Assembly: GCA_900554615.1 (NCBI GenBank)
Contig: USIB01000006.1
Span: 1-41,993 of the forward strand
Length of the DNA stretch: 41,993 nucleotides
Direction: 5' to 3'
Source: an uncultured Mycoplasmatota bacterium
GTDB lineage: Bacteria; Bacillota_I; Bacilli_A; RF39; UBA660
A model generated the notes under the pieces. That model worked only from the letters and a program-made list of their open reading frames with translations, ran no database searches and was not told the origin of the DNA. Positions 9,125-18,134 of this stretch are shown here, one piece after another; position 1 is the first letter of the stretch; each line of letters begins with the position of its first letter. Both the position numbers and the translations under genes were made by a program.

Positions 9125-10075
9125 ATGAAAAAAGCATATTTAGGAATAGATATTGGAAGTATATCTACAAAAGGAGTAATAATAGATGAAAACAATAACA
9201 TACTAGCAGATAGTTATTTATATACCGAAGGAAATCCAATAAATTCAAGTAAAAAAGTAATAAGAGAATTAAAAAATAAAATAAATAAAGACGAATATAA
9301 AATAGTAGGAGTAGGAACAACAGGCTCTGCTAGAAAACTAATAGGAACAATACTTGGAGCAAATACCATCAAAAACGAAATAACTGCTCATGCAATAGGT
9401 GCAATGAGCATAAATAAAGATGTAAAAACAATATTTGAAATAGGAGGCCAAGATTCCAAAATAATCATAATAGATAATGGAGTAGTAACCGATTACGCAA
9501 TGAATACATTATGTGCCGCTGGAACAGGAGCCTTTCTATCAAGTCAAGCCAAAAGATTAGGAATACCTATTGAAGACTTTGGAAAAATTGCTCTAACAAG
9601 TGATAATCCAACTAAAATAGCAGCCCGATGTACAGTATTTGCCGAATCAGATTTAGTACATAAGTCCCAAATAGGTCATAAGAGAGAAGATATAATTGCA
9701 GGCCTTTGTTATGCTATTGTAAATAACTATTTAAACAATGTAGGAAAAGGCAAAAAAATAAAACCACCTATCGTCTTCCAAGGCGGAGTATCAAAAAACA
9801 TAGGAGTAGTAAAAGCCTTCGAAGAAGTAACAGGATACAAAATAAATGTAGACCCATCTTCACATTTAACAGGTGCCTTAGGAGTAGCAATCCTCTCAAA
9901 ACAAGAAAAAGAAATAACATTTAATTTTGATATAGAAGAAATAAATTACGAAACAAAAGGAATAGAATGTAAAGGCTGTTCTAATAATTGTGAAATAATA
10001 AAAGTAATGAAAGATAAAAAAATAATAGATGCTTGGGGTAATAGATGCCCTAAAGGAGAGTTAGTTCACAAATAA
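9125..10075 (+). CDS. BadF/HgdC-type activator ATPase (2-hydroxyacyl-CoA dehydratase activase family)
   Basis: This is an ASKHA-fold ATPase that in known cases injects an electron into a 2-hydroxyacyl-CoA dehydratase or benzoyl-CoA-type reductase. GIDIGS at residues 7-12 is the phosphate-binding loop. C130 (LCAAGTGAF) and C169 (ARCTVFAESD) match the cysteines that bridge a 4Fe-4S cluster between two subunits in HgdC. An extra C-terminal tail has four cysteines (ECKGCSNNCE and GNRCPKGE), perhaps a second metal site. No dehydratase subunit is next to it, so the partner is elsewhere or different. A TATAAT at 9103-9108 gives a very short leader; GAGGTG is the ribosome binding site. Confidence 0.88.
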   Translation: MKKAYLGIDIGSISTKGVIIDENNNILADSYLYTEGNPINSSKKVIRELKNKINKDEYKIVGVGTTGSARKLIGTILGANTIKNEITAHAIGAMSINKDVKTIFEIGGQDSKIIIIDNGVVTDYAMNTLCAAGTGAFLSSQAKRLGIPIEDFGKIALTSDNPTKIAARCTVFAESDLVHKSQIGHKREDIIAGLCYAIVNNYLNNVGKGKKIKPPIVFQGGVSKNIGVVKAFEEVTGYKINVDPSSHLTGALGVAILSKQEKEITFNFDIEEINYETKGIECKGCSNNCEIIKVMKDKKIIDAWGNRCPKGELVHK

Positions 10076-10110
10076 AAAAATAAGCATACAATATATAGGA
10101 GGAAAAAAAT

Positions 10111-10548
10111 ATGTATGACTTATACCAAATATTACCAGGTGATACAATAGAAACAATTGCTGAAAAATATAAAGTATCACCAAGTATCTTAATGGATATG
10201 AATAAAAATGCAACTTTCGCAGTAGGCTCAAAAATAATAGTACCAACAACAACAGAATATTTTGATATTTACACAATAGAAAAAGGAGATAGTTTATATG
10301 AAATAGCAAGAAAGTATAATACAGACTATAACTTAGTAGCATCTCTAAACGGAATAAATACATCAGACTATATATATCCAAATACCAAAATATTAGTACC
10401 AAAAAAAGATGTGAAATACTATTTCACAAAGAACGATGATACATTATTATCTGTAAATAATTTACTAGGAGCAAATCTAAATAAATTACTAAATCAAAAC
10501 AAAAATATATTTTTAAGAGAAGGACAATTAATAATATATAAAGATTAA
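10111..10548 (+). CDS. LysM-repeat protein without signal peptide
   Basis: Two clear LysM domains (residues ~3-45, from YQILPGDTIETIA; ~50-97, from YTIEKGDSLYEIA) and a third degenerate one (~100-145) make up the whole 145-residue protein. LysM domains bind the glycan of peptidoglycan. There is no signal peptide, membrane helix or catalytic domain, and the first LysM starts at residue 3. It may therefore be cytosolic, released by lysis or exported by an unseen route. GGAGG precedes the ATG. It follows the activase gene by 35 nt and is probably co-transcribed, though no functional link is evident. Confidence 0.85.
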   Translation: MYDLYQILPGDTIETIAEKYKVSPSILMDMNKNATFAVGSKIIVPTTTEYFDIYTIEKGDSLYEIARKYNTDYNLVASLNGINTSDYIYPNTKILVPKKDVKYYFTKNDDTLLSVNNLLGANLNKLLNQNKNIFLREGQLIIYKD

Positions 10549-10573
10549 ACTATAAGTAAAATTATAGTTTTTT
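10548..10573 (+). terminator. Terminator after the LysM gene
   Basis: AACTATAA/TTATAGTT (10548-10555/10562-10569) followed by a short T-run. Confidence 0.7.
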
Positions 10574-10599
10574 AATTCCAATAGATTCATTGTACAATA

Positions 10600-10709
10600 G
10601 AAAAATAAAAAAACAAGAACATTCCAGAAAGGTAATGCATAATATATAATGTCATAAGAGAAATCTTATGTTTATATATAGTACCCTCAAAATTAAAGAG
10701 GGTATTTTT
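10600..10709 (+). ncRNA. Possible small RNA or unattached leader upstream of topA
   Basis: A TACAAT (10593-10598) may act as -10. The following ~105 nt can fold into three hairpins: CATTCC/GGTAATG, CATAAGA/TCTTATG closed by a GAAA tetraloop, and an intrinsic terminator TACCCTC/GAGGGTA (10682-10688/10698-10704) with TTTTT. The topA promoter lies beyond the terminator, so this is a separate short transcript, not the topA leader. It matches no RNA family I recognise. Confidence 0.4.
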
Positions 10710-10730
10710 AACTAAAAATAAAAAAAATAC

Positions 10731-10759
10731 TTGCATTTTATAAAAAGAATAGTTATAAT
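10731..10759 (+). promoter_or_regulatory. topA promoter
   Basis: TTGCAT (10731-10736), a 17-bp spacer and TATAAT (10754-10759). The leader is very short, with a GGAAGG ribosome binding site. Confidence 0.75.
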
Positions 10760-10780
10760 GTTACAGAAAGGAAGGATTCA

Positions 10781-12823
10781 ATGTCAAAAAAATTAGTAAT
10801 AGTGGAGTCTCCACATAAAAGTAAAACAATAGAAAAATATTTAGGAAAAGAGTTCAAAGTAGTATCTTCTGTTGGACATATAAGAGATTTATCAACATCA
10901 GGAAAATATGGCTTTGGAGTAGATATAGATAATAATTTCAAACCAGATTATAAAATAATCAAAGGAAAAAATAAATTAGTAAAAGAACTAAAAAAGGATA
11001 TCAAAGATGCTGACTTTGTATATTTAGCAACCGACCCAGATCGTGAAGGAGAAGCAATAAGCTGGCATTTGTATGATACCTTAGGACTAAAAGAAGATAA
11101 TTACAAAAGAATAGTATTTAATGAAATAACCAAAAAAGCCGTTTTAGATTCTTTCGACAAAGCAAGAAAAATAGATGACGATTTAGTAAAATCTCAAGAA
11201 ACAAGAAGAATATTAGATAGAATAATCGGCTTTAGACTAAGCAAATTAATGCAATCAAAAACAGGAGGAAAATCTGCTGGCCGTGTTCAGTCAGTAGCAC
11301 TAAAGTTAATAGTTGATCGTGAAAGAGAAATAGAAGCATTTATTCCTGAAGAATATTTTGAGATAGAGGCAGAATTTAATGACTTTAATGCCAAATTAGA
11401 CACCTATAATCATAAAAAAATAGAAATAAAAAAAGAATCCGAGGCCAAAGAAATATTAAGCAAGTTATCAAATGCCTTTAAAATAGAAAGTGTAGACAAA
11501 AAAGAAAAAGTCAAGAAAAGCAAGTTTCCTTTTACTACTAGCACTATGCAACAAGAAGCTTCTACCAAATTGGGATTTACTTCCAAAAAAACAATGATGT
11601 TAGCCCAAAAATTATATGAAGGAATAAACCTAAAAAATGGAGCCGAAGGACTAATATCGTATATGAGAACAGATTCCATAAGATTATCAGATGAATTTGT
11701 CAAAGATACATACGGATACATTAAGGATACATATGGAAGTGAGTATGTTGGCTATGTTAAAAAAAGTAATAAAACAGAAAATGTACAAGACGCTCATGAA
11801 GCAATAAGACCTACCAACATAAATAACACCCCTGAAAAAATAAAAGAATATCTAACGAATGATGAATATAAATTATATAGTTTAATATACTATCGTGCCC
11901 TAGCATCACTAATGAAAGATGCAAAAGTAGAAGCAACAACAGTAATATTAGATAATAATAATTATCAATTCAAAACAAATGGCCAAATACTAATATTCGA
12001 TGGATATCTAAAAGTATATAGCAAATATGAAGATAGCGAAGATAAAATACTACCAGATTTTGCATCATATAAAAGTAATGTATTAGTAGCAAATAATATA
12101 GAATATACTTCACATACAACAAAGCCACCTGCTAGATATACCGAAAGCAAGTTAATCAAAGAAATGGAAGAATTAGGTATCGGAAGACCATCTACTTATG
12201 CAAAGACAATAGATACCATTAAAGAAAGAGGATATGTCACTGTAGAAGATAAGAAGTTTGTACCAACTGAAGTAGGGATAGAAACGACAGACAAATTACA
12301 AGAATTCTTCAAGGACATCATAAATGTAGAATATACAAAGAATATGGAAGATGATCTGGATAAGATAGCTGAAGGAAATCTTGAATGGAATAAATTACTT
12401 AGTATATTTTATAAAGACTTTGAGCCAAAAGTAGAAGTAGCTTTTAAGAATATGGAAAAGAAAGCCCCAGAAGCAACAGGAGAATCGTGTCCAAATTGTG
12501 GAAATCCTTTAGTAATTAAAAAAAGTAGATATGGAAAGTTTATAGCGTGTTCCAACTACCCAACTTGCAAATACATAAAAAACGATAAAGAAGAAAAAGA
12601 AGTAAAAGAAATAATGCCTTGCCCAAAATGTGAAGGAAAAATAATAGAAAAGAAAACCAAAAGAGGAAAGATTTTCTATGGTTGTTCAAATTATCCAAAA
12701 TGTACTTTTGCTAGTTGGGATAAACCACTAGAAGAAAAATGTCCAAACTGTAACGGAACATTAACAATAAAAAAAGATAAAATTAAATGTTTAGATTGTG
12801 ATTATGAGAAGACTACCAACTAA
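10781..12823 (+). CDS. topA: DNA topoisomerase I
   Basis: A type IA topoisomerase that relaxes negative supercoils through a 5'-phosphotyrosine link. The Toprim domain opens the protein (LVIVESPHKSKTIEKYL), with acidic metal ligands in TDPDREGEA. The nucleophile is Y294 in ISYMRTDS. The C-terminus carries three zinc-ribbon repeats: CPNC..CSNYPTC, CPKC..CSNYPKC and CPNC..CLDC, the last one short. The length of 680 aa is normal for Firmicutes. dprA or trmFO, common neighbours of topA, are absent; it is a single gene with promoter and terminator. Confidence 0.97.
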   Translation: MSKKLVIVESPHKSKTIEKYLGKEFKVVSSVGHIRDLSTSGKYGFGVDIDNNFKPDYKIIKGKNKLVKELKKDIKDADFVYLATDPDREGEAISWHLYDTLGLKEDNYKRIVFNEITKKAVLDSFDKARKIDDDLVKSQETRRILDRIIGFRLSKLMQSKTGGKSAGRVQSVALKLIVDREREIEAFIPEEYFEIEAEFNDFNAKLDTYNHKKIEIKKESEAKEILSKLSNAFKIESVDKKEKVKKSKFPFTTSTMQQEASTKLGFTSKKTMMLAQKLYEGINLKNGAEGLISYMRTDSIRLSDEFVKDTYGYIKDTYGSEYVGYVKKSNKTENVQDAHEAIRPTNINNTPEKIKEYLTNDEYKLYSLIYYRALASLMKDAKVEATTVILDNNNYQFKTNGQILIFDGYLKVYSKYEDSEDKILPDFASYKSNVLVANNIEYTSHTTKPPARYTESKLIKEMEELGIGRPSTYAKTIDTIKERGYVTVEDKKFVPTEVGIETTDKLQEFFKDIINVEYTKNMEDDLDKIAEGNLEWNKLLSIFYKDFEPKVEVAFKNMEKKAPEATGESCPNCGNPLVIKKSRYGKFIACSNYPTCKYIKNDKEEKEVKEIMPCPKCEGKIIEKKTKRGKIFYGCSNYPKCTFASWDKPLEEKCPNCNGTLTIKKDKIKCLDCDYEKTTN

Positions 12824-12835
12824 AGTAGTCTTTTC
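12810..12835 (+). terminator. topA terminator
   Basis: AGACTAC/GTAGTCT (12810-12816/12825-12831) followed by TTTC. The stop codon lies in the loop. Confidence 0.75.
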
Positions 12836-12863
12836 TTCTTAAAAAATTAATTAAACAAGATTA

Positions 12864-12892
12864 TTGCAATTTCTGATCTGTTATGATAGAAT
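12864..12892 (+). promoter_or_regulatory. Promoter of the Asn-tract wall hydrolase gene
   Basis: TTGCAA (12864-12869), a 17-bp spacer and an extended -10 TGATAGAAT (hexamer 12887-12892). Confidence 0.6.
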
Positions 12893-12913
12893 AAATGTGT
12901 AGTGAGGGATATA

Positions 12914-14047
12914 ATGAAAAAGAATAGAATATTATTAATACTATTAATTTTATTATCAATAAATATAAAAGAAGTAAATGCAAGTGCTTGTACAAAAGAG
13001 GCCGCTATGCAAATAGGAAAAATAGTATATAGAGAATCAGGTGCAGACACTGCTCCTAATAAAGAAGATAATTTCTTTAGAAGATTAAACGTAGCAAGTG
13101 TTGCTCTAAATAATGCAAGTAGAAGAAAAGGCTCATCTTGGTACGAAAAAATATATAATTTAGATGATAATGTTTATGGAAGTTATAGTAGTTATAAAGA
13201 CAAAGACTTTAGTTCATTAGTAGATAAAAGTAAACAAGGAGAAATCCTATACATATCAGAGTTAGTATTAACAGAACAATATAATTTACCAAGCAATATG
13301 TATCTTCAAGCAGAACCAGCAATTGTAAACAAATACGGAAAACTATGGACAAGTATAGGAGATATATATTTCGGCTATGAAGGAGAAACATTAAGTAGTA
13401 AAGATGTTTTTGGTAACAAACTAAAAAGCACAACAGTAAGTTATTTCAAGGAAAAAGCATCATCACTAAAGTTATCTGATTATTCTGCTTACAAAATAGA
13501 TACAGTGTGCAGTGGAAAAATTAACAACAATAACAATAATAACGATAATAACAATAATAATAATAATAACGATAATAACAATAATAATAATAATAACAAT
13601 AATAACAATAATAACAATAATAATAACAATAATAATAATAATAACAATAATAATAATAACAATAATAATAATGGTAATAATAACCAAGATAAGGAGACAA
13701 TAGAATTGATAGAGGCTTGTGAAAATCCAGATATATTAAGAATAATATATTTTATAAAAATATTAATAGATATTGTAAAAATAATAGTTCCAATAGGTTT
13801 AATAATAATAGGCTCAATAGACTTTTCAAAATCAGTCATAAATAGTGATGAAAAAGAACAAAAGAAAACATTAAATCTATTTATAAAAAGGTTAATTTAT
13901 GCAGCATTAATTTTTATAGTGCCATGGTTAATTGAAGTATTAATATCATTTTTAGGAGATTTAACTGAAGGGGTAAATTGGACTGATTGCATAAATAATG
14001 CAAATAGTGAAAAAATAGAAGAATTAGAAAAAAGTCAAAACAATTAG
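12914..14047 (+). CDS. Secreted SleB-like wall hydrolase with poly-Asn linker and 2-TM tail
   Basis: Start ATG 12914 is preferred over the upstream in-frame GTG (12902) because GAGGG is well spaced before it. A signal peptide ends near VNA-SA (residue ~24). Residues ~27-195 resemble the SleB/CwlJ (Hydrolase_2) fold: IVYRESG with E41 as the likely catalytic acid, followed by a VASVALNNAS helix. A 54-codon tract, almost all Asn, follows (204-257). The C-terminal ~115 residues hold two membrane helices around a SIDFSKSV turn and resemble the small VirB2/TrbC-like membrane proteins of related bacteria. The hydrolase may thus be membrane-tethered outside the cell on a flexible linker. The hydrolase match is moderate and the VirB2 likeness weak. 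The neighbours give no pathway hint. Confidence 0.72.
   Translation: MKKNRILLILLILLSINIKEVNASACTKEAAMQIGKIVYRESGADTAPNKEDNFFRRLNVASVALNNASRRKGSSWYEKIYNLDDNVYGSYSSYKDKDFSSLVDKSKQGEILYISELVLTEQYNLPSNMYLQAEPAIVNKYGKLWTSIGDIYFGYEGETLSSKDVFGNKLKSTTVSYFKEKASSLKLSDYSAYKIDTVCSGKINNNNNNNDNNNNNNNNDNNNNNNNNNNNNNNNNNNNNNNNNNNNNNNNNNGNNNQDKETIELIEACENPDILRIIYFIKILIDIVKIIVPIGLIIIGSIDFSKSVINSDEKEQKKTLNLFIKRLIYAALIFIVPWLIEVLISFLGDLTEGVNWTDCINNANSEKIEELEKSQNN
13523..13684 (+). repeat. AAC/AAT trinucleotide repeat encoding poly-Asn
   Basis: 54 consecutive codons of AAC or AAT, interrupted by two GAT (Asp) and one GGT (Gly). Triplet slippage would change linker length without breaking frame. Confidence 0.95.
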
Positions 14048-14061
14048 TTTTGCTTTTTTTT
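14036..14061 (+). terminator. Terminator of the wall hydrolase gene
   Basis: CAAAAC/GTTTTG (14036-14041/14047-14052) followed by C and nine T. The stem overlaps the stop codon. Confidence 0.7.
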
Positions 14062-14103
14062 TAAATTATAAACAAACATTAGTTTCAAAGTGTTATAAAC
14101 ATA

Positions 14104-14132
14104 TTGACATCTTAGAATAACAATATTATAAT
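14104..14132 (+). promoter_or_regulatory. tnpB promoter
   Basis: A consensus TTGACA (14104-14109), a 17-bp spacer and TATAAT (14127-14132). It is among the best promoters in the window, so the nuclease is probably expressed. Confidence 0.7.
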
Positions 14133-14161
14133 AAACATTACAAAAGAATTGAGGTGTAAAA

Positions 14162-15271
14162 ATGTACAAATCATATAAGTTTAGAGCATATCCGAATGAT
14201 AAGCAAAAACAAATAACAAATCAAACATTTGGTAATACAAGATTTGTTTATAACTACTATTTAAGTAAACAACAGCAAGATAACAATATTACTATTAAAG
14301 AATGTATATCAGACTATAATAAATTAAAGCAAACATATCAATTTCTATCAAAAGAAAATCAATATTTAATGATAAGTACAATATACAAATTAAATAATAA
14401 TATAAAAAAATACAAATCTAATGGCCTTGGTTATCCAAAGTATAAAAGTAAATATAATAAAAACAGTTATACACTAAAAGAAAATATAATTGTAAATCTA
14501 AAAAAACAAATATTAATATCACCAAATTTAGGAGAATTAAAAATAAGAGGTTATAAAAAACTAGACAAAATAAATGGAACATTAATAAATATAACCATAT
14601 CAAAAGAAAAAAACGATAAATACTATATAAGTCTATTATATGATATACCAACACCCAAAAGAACAATACCTAGAGTAACAGTAGGAATAGATTTAGGTGT
14701 AAGAAAATTATTAACTTTATCAGATGGAACAGCCTATGATAATAATAAATACATAGATAAATATGAAAAAAGAATAAAGAGAAAACAGAGAGAATTAGCA
14801 AGAAAAGAAAAAGGTAGTAAGAACTACAATAAATGCAAAAAAGAACTAGCAATACTTTATAGTAAATTATCTAATGCTAGAAGGTTTTATATTCATAAAA
14901 TAACTAAAAATATAACTGATGAATATGATATTATTACTTGTGAAAAATTGAAAACTAAAGAAATGATTATTGAAGGAAAAGATAACAAACTATCTAGTAA
15001 AATAAATGACGCCACATTTAGTGAAATAATAAGACAACTACAATATAAATCAAAATATAAAGGTAAACAGTTTTATCAAATTAATACCTATTATCCATCT
15101 AGTCAAATATGTAGTAGATGTGATAATCAAGATAGAAGATATAAAGATTTAACAAGAAGGGAATATAAATGTACCAAATGTAATCAGGAATTAGATAGAG
15201 ATTTAAATGCAAGTATAAATATCATGTTTGAAGGGTTAAAGTTATATATGAAAAATTATGTCAGAATATAG
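14162..15271 (+). CDS. tnpB: TnpB RNA-guided nuclease (IS605/IS1341-type OrfB)
   Basis: TnpB proteins are compact RNA-guided DNA nucleases, ancestors of Cas12, that favour retention of IS200/IS605 elements. All three RuvC acids are present: D177 (GIDLG), E261 (TCEKL) and D347 (DRDLNAS). The zinc finger is intact: C317, C320, C337 and C340. At 369 aa it is near full length with no frameshift, so it should be active. No tnpA is beside it, so it is a lone IS1341-type copy, mobilised if at all by a TnpA supplied in trans (an IS200 tnpA end lies at the left edge). GAGGTG precedes the ATG. It lies just upstream of parC. Confidence 0.95.
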   Translation: MYKSYKFRAYPNDKQKQITNQTFGNTRFVYNYYLSKQQQDNNITIKECISDYNKLKQTYQFLSKENQYLMISTIYKLNNNIKKYKSNGLGYPKYKSKYNKNSYTLKENIIVNLKKQILISPNLGELKIRGYKKLDKINGTLINITISKEKNDKYYISLLYDIPTPKRTIPRVTVGIDLGVRKLLTLSDGTAYDNNKYIDKYEKRIKRKQRELARKEKGSKNYNKCKKELAILYSKLSNARRFYIHKITKNITDEYDIITCEKLKTKEMIIEGKDNKLSSKINDATFSEIIRQLQYKSKYKGKQFYQINTYYPSSQICSRCDNQDRRYKDLTRREYKCTKCNQELDRDLNASINIMFEGLKLYMKNYVRI

Positions 15272-15390
15272 AAAAGAATTCCTAATAAATAAGAAATAAG
15301 TACGGTAACACCTATCGGATTTTAAGTCTGTGGAGAAGTCTGGTTACAGGGTCTGTGAAACAGAAAGCACATCATCGTGAGATGATGTAA
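15272..15390 (+). ncRNA. Probable omegaRNA and right end of the tnpB element
   Basis: TnpB guide RNAs come from the 3' end of tnpB and the element's right end. Here the region after the stop has a GTAAC...GTTAC pair (near 15303 and 15345), a TCTGT/ACAGA hairpin, the sequence AAAGC, and a final 8-bp hairpin ACATCATC/GATGATGT with a GTGA loop, typical of these ends. The guide would be the flanking sequence directly after the element boundary, which I place near 15385-15390 without certainty. Confidence 0.6.
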
Positions 15391-15450
15391 AAATATATTT
15401 TTCTAATATTCATATTTTAGTATATAGTACTTGCTTATATATGATAGACC

Positions 15451-15512
15451 TTAGTTAAAGACTTATCAAAAAAAGGCTTTAACTAACACTCTGAGACCTT
15501 AGGCTTAGAGTG
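15451..15512. repeat. Tandem-hairpin element, copy 2
   Basis: Here the motif strand is plus. Stem TTAGTTAAAG/CTTTAACTAA (15451-15460/15477-15486) is followed without a gap by CACTCTGAG/CTTAGAGTG (15487-15495/15504-15512, one G.T). Both loops begin with AC and end with GG, giving the A.G mismatch plus C-G pair seen in the other copies. It lies between the tnpB element and the parC promoter. Confidence 0.65.
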
Positions 15513-15553
15513 TATAAATAATAATTATTATTGTAAATAAATTGTATAAATGC

Positions 15554-15582
15554 TTGATAAATAAGGAAAAATACATTATAAT
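15554..15582 (+). promoter_or_regulatory. parC-murF promoter
   Basis: TTGATA (15554-15559), a 17-bp spacer and TATAAT (15577-15582). The leader is about 12 nt and includes GGTG. Confidence 0.7.
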
Positions 15583-15600
15583 TATTATGGTGATATATAA

Positions 15601-18114
15601 ATGGAAGATATTATAAAGAAAATATATGATTATTCATTAGAAGATATAATGGGGAATAGTTTTGGTAGATATTCTAAATACATAATACAAGATAGAGCAA
15701 TACCAGATGTCAGAGATGGACTAAAACCAGTACAAAGAAGAATACTATATTCAATGTATAAAGAAAGAAATACATATGATAAACCAACTAAAAAGAGTGC
15801 CAACGCAGTAGGACTAGTAATGGCCAATTACCATCCACATGGAGATAGTTCAATATACGATGCCATAGTAAGAATGAGCCAGTGGTGGAAAAACGAAGCA
15901 CCACTAATAGAAATGCAGGGTAATAATGGTTCAATAGATGGAGATAGCCCAGCAGCATCCCGTTACACAGAAGCAAGACTATCAAAAATAGCAGGAGAAT
16001 TACTTAGAGATATAGATAAAACAGGAATTGTACCTATGGCTCCAAATTACGACGATAGATTACTAGAACCAACAGTCCTACCAAGTAGATTTCCTAATCT
16101 ATTAGTAAATGGAACAACAGGAATAAGTGCTGGATATGCTACTAATATGCCTCCTCATAACTTAGGAGAGGTAATAGATGGAACAATATTCAGAATAGAT
16201 AACCCAACCTCAAGACTAGATACAATAATGAATTATATAAAAGGACCAGACTTTCCAACAGGGGGTATCGCCTTAGGAATAGATGGAATAAAAAAAGCAT
16301 ATGAAACTGGTAGGGGAAAAATATTTATCAGGTCTAAAGCCATCGTAGACAAAAACAAAATAATAATAAATGAGATACCATATGAAGTGAATAAACAACA
16401 ATTAGTCAAAAGAATGGACGAAATTAGACTAGACAAAAAAATAGATGGAATAGTAGAAGTAAGGGATGAGTCAGATAAAGATGGTCTACAAATAGTAGTA
16501 GAATTAAAAAAAGACGCAGACGCAAATAACATTTTAAATTACTTCTACAAAAACACTGATTTACAAATATCATATAATTTCAACAATGTAGTTATCGTAA
16601 ATCGCCGCCCAATGCAACTTGGCCTACTTGGAATATTAGATGCTTACATAGCCCATCAAAAAGAGATAGTTTATAAAGGTACAGAATACGATTTAAAGAC
16701 ATCCAAAGCAAGTCATCACATTATGGCAGGTTTAATAAAAGCCATATCAATATTAGATGAAGTAATTGCTCTAATAAGGAAAAGTAAAAATAAGGCTGAT
16801 GCAATTGTTAATTTAGTTAAAGAATACGATTTCACAGATAAACAAGCCGAAGCAATAGTTAATCTACAATTATATAGACTAACAAATACAGATGTAGTAT
16901 TATTAGAAGAAGAAATGAAAAAATTAGAAGAAAAAATAAAACTATATGAAGAAATACTTACCAATCCAAGCAAACTTAATTCAGTTATTAAAGAAGACTT
17001 AAGAAAAATAAAAAAAGAGTATGCAATTCCTAGAAGAACAGAAATAAGAGAGGAAGCAGAGGAAATAAAAGTAGACACAACAAGCATGATACCAAAAGAG
17101 CAAGTAGTAGTAGTACTTACAAACGAAGGCTACATAAAAAGAGTATCAAATAGAAGTTACAATACCTCTTCTGCTGAAGAAACAACCTTAAAAGAAAACG
17201 ATTATGTCATAGGACTATATAACATAACAACAACAGATGTCATTCTATTATTCACTAACCTAGGAAATTACCTATATTTACCAGTACATGAAGTCCCAGA
17301 AGGGAAATGGAAAGAAATAGGTAAACATATCAGCAACATAATAGGTTTAAGTCCAGAAGAAAAAGTAATAGAGGCAGTTCCAGTATATGATTTCAATGAA
17401 GAAAAATACATAACAAGTTTCACCAAAAATGGAATGATAAAAAGAACACTTCTAAGTGAGTTCAAAGCCCTTAGATATAGCAAACCAATCAAAATGATGA
17501 ACTTAAAAGGATATGACTACCTAGTAAGTGTTACCTCATCACCATACTCAAATGTATTCATAGCAACATCAAATGGATATGGACTATGGTATGATATAAA
17601 TGAAGTCCCAGTAGTAGGAATAAAAGCCGCTGGCGTAAAATCAATAAACCTAAAAGATGACTATGTAGTAAGTGGAACACTATTTGATATAGCAAATGAA
17701 TATCTAACAATACTTACTGATAAAGGTACCGCTAAAAGAATGAGACTTACAGAACTAGAAAAAACAACAAGAGCAAAAAGAGGAATACTACTTATGAAAT
17801 TACTAAAGAGTAATCCAAGTAAAATAATAAAAACATACATAGAATCAAGTAAAAGCCTAATAGGAATAATAAGTGATAACTATAGCAAAACAATAAAACT
17901 AACCGAAATCCCAATAATGGATAGATATAGTAATGGCTCATATATCATAAAAGATAGAATAATAGATTCCTATATGGTAAAAGACCTAGAAATAAAAGAA
18001 GAAGAAACAGAGCCAAAAGAAGAAATAAAAGTAGAAGCAAGACAAATATCACTAAACGAAATAGATGATAAATTATCAAACATAGATAGTATTATAAAAG
18101 ATACTAACGAATAG
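15601..18114 (+). CDS. parC: DNA topoisomerase IV subunit A
   Basis: A type IIA topoisomerase A subunit that decatenates sister chromosomes with ParE. The N-terminal breakage-reunion domain shows [32 protein letters not shown] and [16 protein letters not shown]. The active-site Tyr is in [10 protein letters not shown]. The GNNGSIDGD wording and the absence of a GyrA box (QRRGGKG) in the C-terminal beta-pinwheel favour ParC over GyrA. The length of 837 aa is normal. parE, usually just upstream in Firmicutes, is missing: the tnpB element and the wall hydrolase gene occupy that place. murF follows 20 nt downstream and probably shares the transcript. Confidence 0.9.
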   Translation: MEDIIKKIYDYSLEDIMGNSFGRYSKYIIQDRAIPDVRDGLKPVQRRILYSMYKERNTYDKPTKKSANAVGLVMANYHPHGDSSIYDAIVRMSQWWKNEAPLIEMQGNNGSIDGDSPAASRYTEARLSKIAGELLRDIDKTGIVPMAPNYDDRLLEPTVLPSRFPNLLVNGTTGISAGYATNMPPHNLGEVIDGTIFRIDNPTSRLDTIMNYIKGPDFPTGGIALGIDGIKKAYETGRGKIFIRSKAIVDKNKIIINEIPYEVNKQQLVKRMDEIRLDKKIDGIVEVRDESDKDGLQIVVELKKDADANNILNYFYKNTDLQISYNFNNVVIVNRRPMQLGLLGILDAYIAHQKEIVYKGTEYDLKTSKASHHIMAGLIKAISILDEVIALIRKSKNKADAIVNLVKEYDFTDKQAEAIVNLQLYRLTNTDVVLLEEEMKKLEEKIKLYEEILTNPSKLNSVIKEDLRKIKKEYAIPRRTEIREEAEEIKVDTTSMIPKEQVVVVLTNEGYIKRVSNRSYNTSSAEETTLKENDYVIGLYNITTTDVILLFTNLGNYLYLPVHEVPEGKWKEIGKHISNIIGLSPEEKVIEAVPVYDFNEEKYITSFTKNGMIKRTLLSEFKALRYSKPIKMMNLKGYDYLVSVTSSPYSNVFIATSNGYGLWYDINEVPVVGIKAAGVKSINLKDDYVVSGTLFDIANEYLTILTDKGTAKRMRLTELEKTTRAKRGILLMKLLKSNPSKIIKTYIESSKSLIGIISDNYSKTIKLTEIPIMDRYSNGSYIIKDRIIDSYMVKDLEIKEEETEPKEEIKVEARQISLNEIDDKLSNIDSIIKDTNE

Positions 18115-18134
18115 ATTTAAGTAGAGGTGTTAAT

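Noticed and set aside
10681..10720. preQ1 riboswitch before topA
   Set aside because: The CCCTC/GAGGG stem with T-run is an ordinary terminator without the pseudoknot tail, and topA is not a queuosine gene.
13489..13839. Poly-Leu and poly-Ile reading frames opposite or out of frame with the Asn tract
   Set aside because: They are shadows of the AAC/AAT repeat in other frames, with no ribosome binding site or signal for expression.
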